Part shown: in pieces, positions 5,413 through 6,707 of the stretch
How positions within the stretch are numbered: position 1 is the first letter of the stretch
Layout of the letters: each line of letters opens with the position of its first letter
The notes under the pieces: model-generated
Seen by the model: only the letters and a program-made list of their open reading frames with translations
What the model was told of the DNA's origin: nothing
Database searches by the model: none
Made by a program: the position numbers and the translations under genes
DNA from: an uncultured Legionella sp.
Lineage (GTDB): Bacteria > Pseudomonadota > Gammaproteobacteria > Legionellales > Legionellaceae
DNA length: 6,707 nt
Assembly (NCBI GenBank): GCA_903885895.1
Contig: CAISKC010000299.1
Coordinates: 1 to 6,707 of the forward strand
Direction: 5' to 3'

Positions 5413-6171
5413 TCAATCTATACTAGGCACCCTACATGGTGGTCGTAACCAAAATGGATGGTGACTGGCATCATAAATATCCCATTCTTTTGCAATATAT
5501 TGCTCAGGAGACAGTTCTAACAATAACCATGCTAAAAATGCTGCAACAGTTTCTACGTTCAAAAGTCTCTCACTAGCTTTGAGCTCGCAAAAAAATGCAT
5601 GTTTTTCAGGATCCATACACTGCGCATCTCGAATCGCAGATTGCATAGCGGTGTCTATGATACCCGGCATAACTGAAGCCATCAAAAATCCTGGCTCTTC
5701 TAATTGCCAAGAGCGCGTTAACATGGCTAATGCTGCTTTTGAAGTACAATAAGCGCTCCAACCTTTAATAGGAAAATAGGCTGCCCCCGAACCAATATTC
5801 AAGACTCGCGCTTCTCTCAATTTAGGTAACAATGTTTGCGTCAAAAAAAGCGGGGCTTCGAGGTTGGTCGCCATACTGGTTCGCCATGCCTCTTCCGTTA
5901 TTTGTGACATAGGTAGGATCGGATCAATGACGCCAGCATTATGCACCAGTCCTAGGATCTTGGTGCGTTGCTCTAATTTCCGCGCGATAATAGCTCGGCC
6001 TGCAGCCAAACTCACATCAGCACAGCAATATTCAATCAATTCAGCCTGTTGCGCAGTATCTTGCAAAGCTTGCTCATATCTACCTACAATCAAAACAGAC
6101 TGCTTGCGCTTGGCCAATTCCAATGCCAATGCACGCCCTAAACCACTGCCCCCACCGGTAATGACAAACAT
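5413..6171 (-). CDS. Sepiapterin-reductase-like short-chain dehydrogenase/reductase
   Basis: A classical 252-residue SDR. It has the NAD(P)-binding TGGGSGLG (5-12), an acidic-residue motif ADV (51-53), HNAG (77-80), N103 in the ATNLEAP helix, S128 in NIGSGAA, the YCTSK catalytic pair Y141/K145, and PG (169-170). R31 after VG at the end of the second strand suggests NADPH preference. The segment from IKGWSAYCTSKAA through LEEP, DTAMQ and the closing DIYDA aligns by eye with animal sepiapterin reductase (FKGWALYC..KAA, LEEP, DTDMQ, DFYDK). It fits the sepiapterin/benzil reductase subgroup of carbonyl reductases better than the FabG type, but the bacterial substrate is unknown. It is the first gene of the minus-strand run; 68 nt separate it from the transporter, so cotranscription is likely but not certain. 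Shine-Dalgarno is weak; the start is supported by MFVITGGGSG being the usual SDR beginning and an in-frame stop just upstream. Confidence 0.88.
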   Translation of the reverse strand: MFVITGGGSGLGRALALELAKRKQSVLIVGRYEQALQDTAQQAELIEYCCADVSLAAGRAIIARKLEQRTKILGLVHNAGVIDPILPMSQITEEAWRTSMATNLEAPLFLTQTLLPKLREARVLNIGSGAAYFPIKGWSAYCTSKAALAMLTRSWQLEEPGFLMASVMPGIIDTAMQSAIRDAQCMDPEKHAFFCELKASERLLNVETVAAFLAWLLLELSPEQYIAKEWDIYDASHHPFWLRPPCRVPSID

Positions 6172-6204
6172 GCGACTAACTCAATCAAGACTCATATTGT
6201 GCGG

Positions 6205-6234
6205 ATCATACCAGACATGATAGGCTAATAGTAA
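6205..6234 (-). promoter_or_regulatory. Predicted promoter of the SDR gene and the downstream operon
   Basis: On the minus strand an extended -10, TG-G-TATGAT (6213-6205), follows a weak -35 TTACTA (6234-6229) with an 18-bp spacer. The hexamer matches TATAAT at five of six positions. Transcription would begin near 6198, giving a leader of about 27 nt. No equally good promoter was seen in the 68-nt SDR-transporter gap, so this one may serve all five genes. Confidence 0.45.
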
Positions 6235-6248
6235 CCAATTCCTATCAT
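6217..6248. promoter_or_regulatory. Operator-like dyad between the divergent genes
   Basis: ATGATAGG (6217-6224) and CCTATCAT (6241-6248) are perfect 8-bp inverted arms 16 nt apart. The left arm falls in the -35/-10 spacer of the SDR promoter. The right arm contains TATCAT (6243-6248), a plausible -10 for the rightward repeat-protein gene without a clear -35. A third half-copy, ATCAT, is at 6205-6209. A dimeric regulator bound here would cover both promoters. The regulator is not in the window. Confidence 0.3.
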
Positions 6249-6271
6249 TCGGTTTCAGCAAGGATTACGCT

Positions 6272-6707
6272 ATGAAAAAAATACTTTATATTAGCTATAT
6301 TTTCTGTTTTTTGTTCGCCAATGATATCCAAGCCGCAGACAGCAGCGTCGCAGACAATTCACGAGACACAAGTCAAGCAAGCCGACCAGATAGCAATGGC
6401 TTATCATCAGGTCCAACTGATTCCAAAAAGCCAGATGGGCCGCAAAATAATATTGATCCGCAAAAAGTAATTAGAACTGAAAAAATTGCAGGATCTCAAG
6501 ATAGCCCTACACCAAAAAAAGTCGCCGGCACTAAAAAAGCCACGTCTCACAAAAAAACCACTGAAAAATCAGGATCCCATAATAAAACAACAGGTACTGA
6601 GAAAGACAAAGCAAATACTGAGAAAGACAAAGTCTCGGCTGATAAAGGCAAAGCAAATACTGAGAAAGACAAAGTCTCGGCTGATAAAGGCAAAGCAAAT
6701 ACTGAGA
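6272..6707 (+). CDS. Secreted lysine-rich low-complexity repeat protein (partial, 3' end outside window)
   Basis: The frame is open from the ATG at 6272 to the window edge (145 complete codons). AAGGA (6260-6264) sits 7 nt upstream, a good Shine-Dalgarno. The first 21-22 residues form a Sec-type signal peptide: MKK, a hydrophobic core (ILYISYIFCFLF), then DIQA|AD, a likely signal peptidase I site. The mature part has no hydrophobic segment: first a Ser/Asp/Asn/Pro-rich stretch (23-75), then Lys/Thr-rich sequence (KKVAGTKKATSHKKTTEK), then tandem 14-residue repeats NTEKDKVSADKGKA. It is highly charged and probably disordered, exported to the periplasm or beyond. I do not recognise a family. 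Comparable Lys-rich repeat proteins occur as surface or nucleic-acid-binding proteins, but no function can be assigned. Divergent from the SDR operon. Confidence 0.75.
   Translation, partial: MKKILYISYIFCFLFANDIQAADSSVADNSRDTSQASRPDSNGLSSGPTDSKKPDGPQNNIDPQKVIRTEKIAGSQDSPTPKKVAGTKKATSHKKTTEKSGSHNKTTGTEKDKANTEKDKVSADKGKANTEKDKVSADKGKANTE
6596..6707 (+). repeat. 42-bp in-frame tandem repeat array (continues beyond window)
   Basis: Two complete and identical 42-bp units occupy 6614-6655 and 6656-6697, followed by the first 10 bases of a third. A shortened copy of the first part (coding TEKDKA) precedes them at 6596-6613. Each unit encodes NTEKDKVSADKGKA. The unit itself looks like two diverged 21-bp halves, TEKDKVS and ADKGKAN, both following the pattern [T/A][E/D]K[D/G]K, which suggests heptad duplication followed by recent amplification of the doubled unit. 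Perfect identity implies recent expansion, so copy number probably varies between strains. Confidence 0.9.

Noticed and set aside
5864..6220. 118-codon open frame on the + strand opposite the SDR gene
   Set aside because: Cys/Ala-rich low-information translation antisense to a gene with complete SDR motifs; a shadow frame.
6596..6707. CRISPR array
   Set aside because: The 42-bp units are contiguous without spacers, in frame with a signal-peptide gene, and not palindromic.

Overview
The window looks like chromosomal DNA of a moderately AT-rich Gram-negative gammaproteobacterium. A CMP-Kdo synthetase-like gene implies a lipopolysaccharide- or capsule-type envelope. A eukaryotic-type OTU cysteine protease with a C-terminal membrane hairpin suggests a host-associated lineage such as the Legionellales (Legionella, Coxiella, Aquicella, Rickettsiella types). 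That placement rests on gene content and recall of families, not on a search, and is tentative.

Layout. Positions 1-121 are intergenic: an imperfect palindrome that looks like a dispersed intergenic repeat (about 20-63), then a very AT-rich promoter region whose predicted start site overlaps a perfect DnaA box (102-110). A + strand gene (122-1282) encodes an OTU-like protease with D54/C57/H287 and two C-terminal membrane segments. It converges on, and overlaps by 35 bp, the last gene of a minus-strand operon.

Read in its own direction, that operon runs: sepiapterin-reductase-like SDR (6171-5413), OPT-family peptide transporter (5344-3353), KdsB-like cytidylyltransferase (3351-2566), histidine phosphatase lacking its second catalytic histidine (2569-1916), and zeta-toxin-like P-loop kinase (1919-1248). 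From the transporter onward the genes are separated by 1 nt or overlap by ATGA, so they are probably cotranscribed and translationally coupled. A nucleotidyltransferase, a phosphatase and a P-loop kinase together resemble the parts list of a nucleotide-activated sugar pathway. All three show features off the family norm, which makes this cassette and the OTU protein the most interesting parts of the window.

A 100-bp divergent intergenic region (6172-6271), with a promoter for the SDR and an 8-bp-arm dyad, separates the operon from a + strand gene that leaves the window (6272-6707). That gene encodes a signal-peptide-bearing, lysine-rich, low-complexity protein whose 3' part consists of identical 42-bp tandem repeats. 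No tRNA, rRNA, CRISPR array or insertion sequence was seen.
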